A DNA stretch of 5,420 bases from Acidimicrobiales bacterium (GTDB lineage Bacteria; Actinomycetota; Acidimicrobiia; Acidimicrobiales; Bog-793), in contig JASHRK010000178.1 in NCBI GenBank assembly GCA_030037405.1, positions 1 through 5,420 of the forward strand, in the 5' to 3' direction. Below are positions 4,554 to 5,420 of the stretch, one piece after another. The notes under the pieces were generated by a model. It was not told where the DNA came from, searched no databases, and saw only the letters and a list, made by a program, of their open reading frames with translations. Made by a program: the position numbers and the translations under genes. How positions within the stretch are numbered: the first letter of the stretch is position 1; each line of letters opens with the position of its first letter.

Positions 4554-5420
4554 TCAGCCTAGGGGGTCCGCAGGTGCCACCCCGCCAGACCGGGACAGCC
4601 GACCGAGCTCGTCGGCGCGGCCGAGCAGCAGCACCTCGATCTCGTCGCCGGACGCCACGTTTCTGCCGGCGGGGACGAGGGCAAGGGCATTGGCTCTCGT
4701 CGTTCCGGAGAGCTGGTGAGACTGCTGGCCGCCTGCGGAGCGGACCTCGAGTCGTCCGTCGTCTCGGAAGCGTGCCTCGACGCGAACGAGGTGCAGCCTC
4801 CCGTCGCGGCTCGCGGGGAGGGACTCGGCCGCAAGCGCCCGTACGGGCCGGGCAACCGGTTCCGGGTCCCCGGCGAGCTTGCGCAGGCCCGGAAGAGCGA
4901 TCACCTGGTAGCTCACCATCGCGGAGACCGGGTTGCCCGGGAGCCCGAAGAAGACGACCCGGGAGCCATCCGAGCGAGAGCTCCGATCCACACCCTTGGC
5001 CTCCTCCTTGTCCTCGGCTCCGCCGGGTGTAGGGGGACCCCCAGCCCTACTGGGTCTAGGGATCCAGGCAAGTGCCAGCGGCTTCGCCGGCCGGATGGCG
5101 ACGGCGAGCTCGAACGCCTCTCCGCCGGCCTGGCTACGGGCGAGGCGGTCGAGCTCGGTCTTTACGTAGTCGAACTCGCCCATGCTCACTCCACCCGTCG
5201 ACAGGACGGCGTCGCAGTCCTCCAGGGCGGCTCGTAGCGCCTTTTCCACCGCAGCCTCGTTGTCGCGTACGACGCCGAGGTCGACGGGCTCGAAGCCGTC
5301 GAAGGCCACGAGGGCACAGAGCGTCCGGCGGTTCGACTCGCGGATCTGGCCGGGCAGGAGGGGCGTGCTCCCCCCCATGAGCTCGTCACCGGTCGACATG
5401 CCGCCGACACGGGGCCGGCG
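4554..5420 (-). CDS. moeA: MoeA/gephyrin-like molybdotransferase (possibly Glp), 5' end outside window
   Basis: The C-terminal 288 residues of a MoeA family protein. MoeA inserts molybdate into adenylated molybdopterin. In Corynebacterium a MoeA-like protein, Glp, instead serves cell division by binding FtsZ and GlpR. The ATG at 5399 is not the start: upstream in-frame codons read RRPRVGG before STGDEL, matching the usual entry into the MogA-like domain. Landmarks (from the window edge) are STGDEL 9-14, GQIRESN 24-30, LSTGGVSMGEFDYVK 73-87, RPAKP 110-114, GLPGNPVS 159-166, and SHQLSG followed by RANALALVPAG and GDEIEVLLL in the C-terminal beta-barrel domain. The usual K-P-G-K-P loop reads R-P-A-K-P. 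Residues 121-154 are an unusual hydrophilic insertion, and about 18 extra residues end the protein. Co-transcription with moaA is likely. Whether it is an enzyme, a division protein or both cannot be decided here. Confidence 0.93.
   Translation of the reverse strand, partial: RRPRVGGMSTGDELMGGSTPLLPGQIRESNRRTLCALVAFDGFEPVDLGVVRDNEAAVEKALRAALEDCDAVLSTGGVSMGEFDYVKTELDRLARSQAGGEAFELAVAIRPAKPLALAWIPRPSRAGGPPTPGGAEDKEEAKGVDRSSRSDGSRVVFFGLPGNPVSAMVSYQVIALPGLRKLAGDPEPVARPVRALAAESLPASRDGRLHLVRVEARFRDDGRLEVRSAGGQQSHQLSGTTRANALALVPAGRNVASGDEIEVLLLGRADELGRLSRSGGVAPADPLG
4959..5060 (-). other. 34-codon in-frame, palindrome-rich insertion within moeA
   Basis: Between the strand ending ALAWI and the strand VVFFGLPGNPVS, where MoeA proteins normally have a short turn, lie 34 residues rich in Pro, Gly, Ser, Asp, Glu and Arg, probably disordered. 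The DNA carries several inverted repeats. ATCCGAGC (4968-4975) pairs with GCTCCGAT (4980-4987) with one mismatch. GTAGGG (5029-5034) pairs with CCCTAC (5045-5050), GGGGG-A-CCCCC spans 5032-5042, and CCCAG (5040-5044) pairs with CTGGG (5050-5054). The exact ends are inferred from the protein alignment by eye. Confidence 0.6.

Noticed and set aside
4502..5380. Open plus-strand frames opposite moeA
   Set aside because: They are Arg/Pro/Ser-rich shadows of a recognisable gene with no start signals of their own.
5397..5399. ATG as the start of moeA
   Set aside because: In-frame codons upstream match the conserved approach to STGDEL, and MoeA needs further N-terminal domains that must lie beyond the window.

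Overview
The window is high-GC bacterial DNA and most likely comes from an actinobacterium. The evidence is the codon bias, the frequent GTG starts, a tRNA gene without an encoded CCA, and a gene that looks like the actinobacterial divisome membrane protein SepX/GlpR. That last call is by pattern recognition, so the phylum is an inference and no genus can be named.

Left part (1-1744): the 3' two-thirds or so of a plus-strand gene for a GmrSD-like (DUF262/DUF1524) modification-dependent restriction protein, whose 5' end lies outside the window. It is followed by about 360 bases without a confident gene. This stretch holds a possible coding remnant, a cluster of GCGGGATGA repeats and one perfect DnaA-box-like 9-mer. 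The right edge of this accessory stretch abuts the 3' end of a minus-strand tRNA-Ala(CGC) gene (1745-1817), the typical position for a genomic-island boundary.

Middle (1818-2233): a short region with small palindromes and one more copy of the GCGGGATGA repeat on the other side of the tRNA. It is followed by a 77-residue two-helix membrane protein on the plus strand, whose stop codon lies inside a perfect 10-bp inverted repeat. That hairpin separates it from the convergent minus-strand operon.

Right part (2234-5420): a leftward gene cluster in the order moeA/glp (5' end outside the window), moaA, moaC, sepX/glpR-like. MoaA and MoaC together convert GTP to cyclic pyranopterin monophosphate, and MoeA-type proteins insert molybdate at the end of the molybdenum-cofactor pathway. 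The last gene is not a cofactor enzyme. In Corynebacterium a MoeA-like (gephyrin-like, Glp) protein and its membrane receptor GlpR act in cell division, so this cluster may couple or reuse cofactor genes for the divisome. Two sequence oddities stand out. One is a 34-codon, palindrome-rich, in-frame insertion in the MoeA gene. The other is a 29-bp imperfect tandem duplication of the very end of moaA, including the codons for its conserved terminal Gly-Gly.
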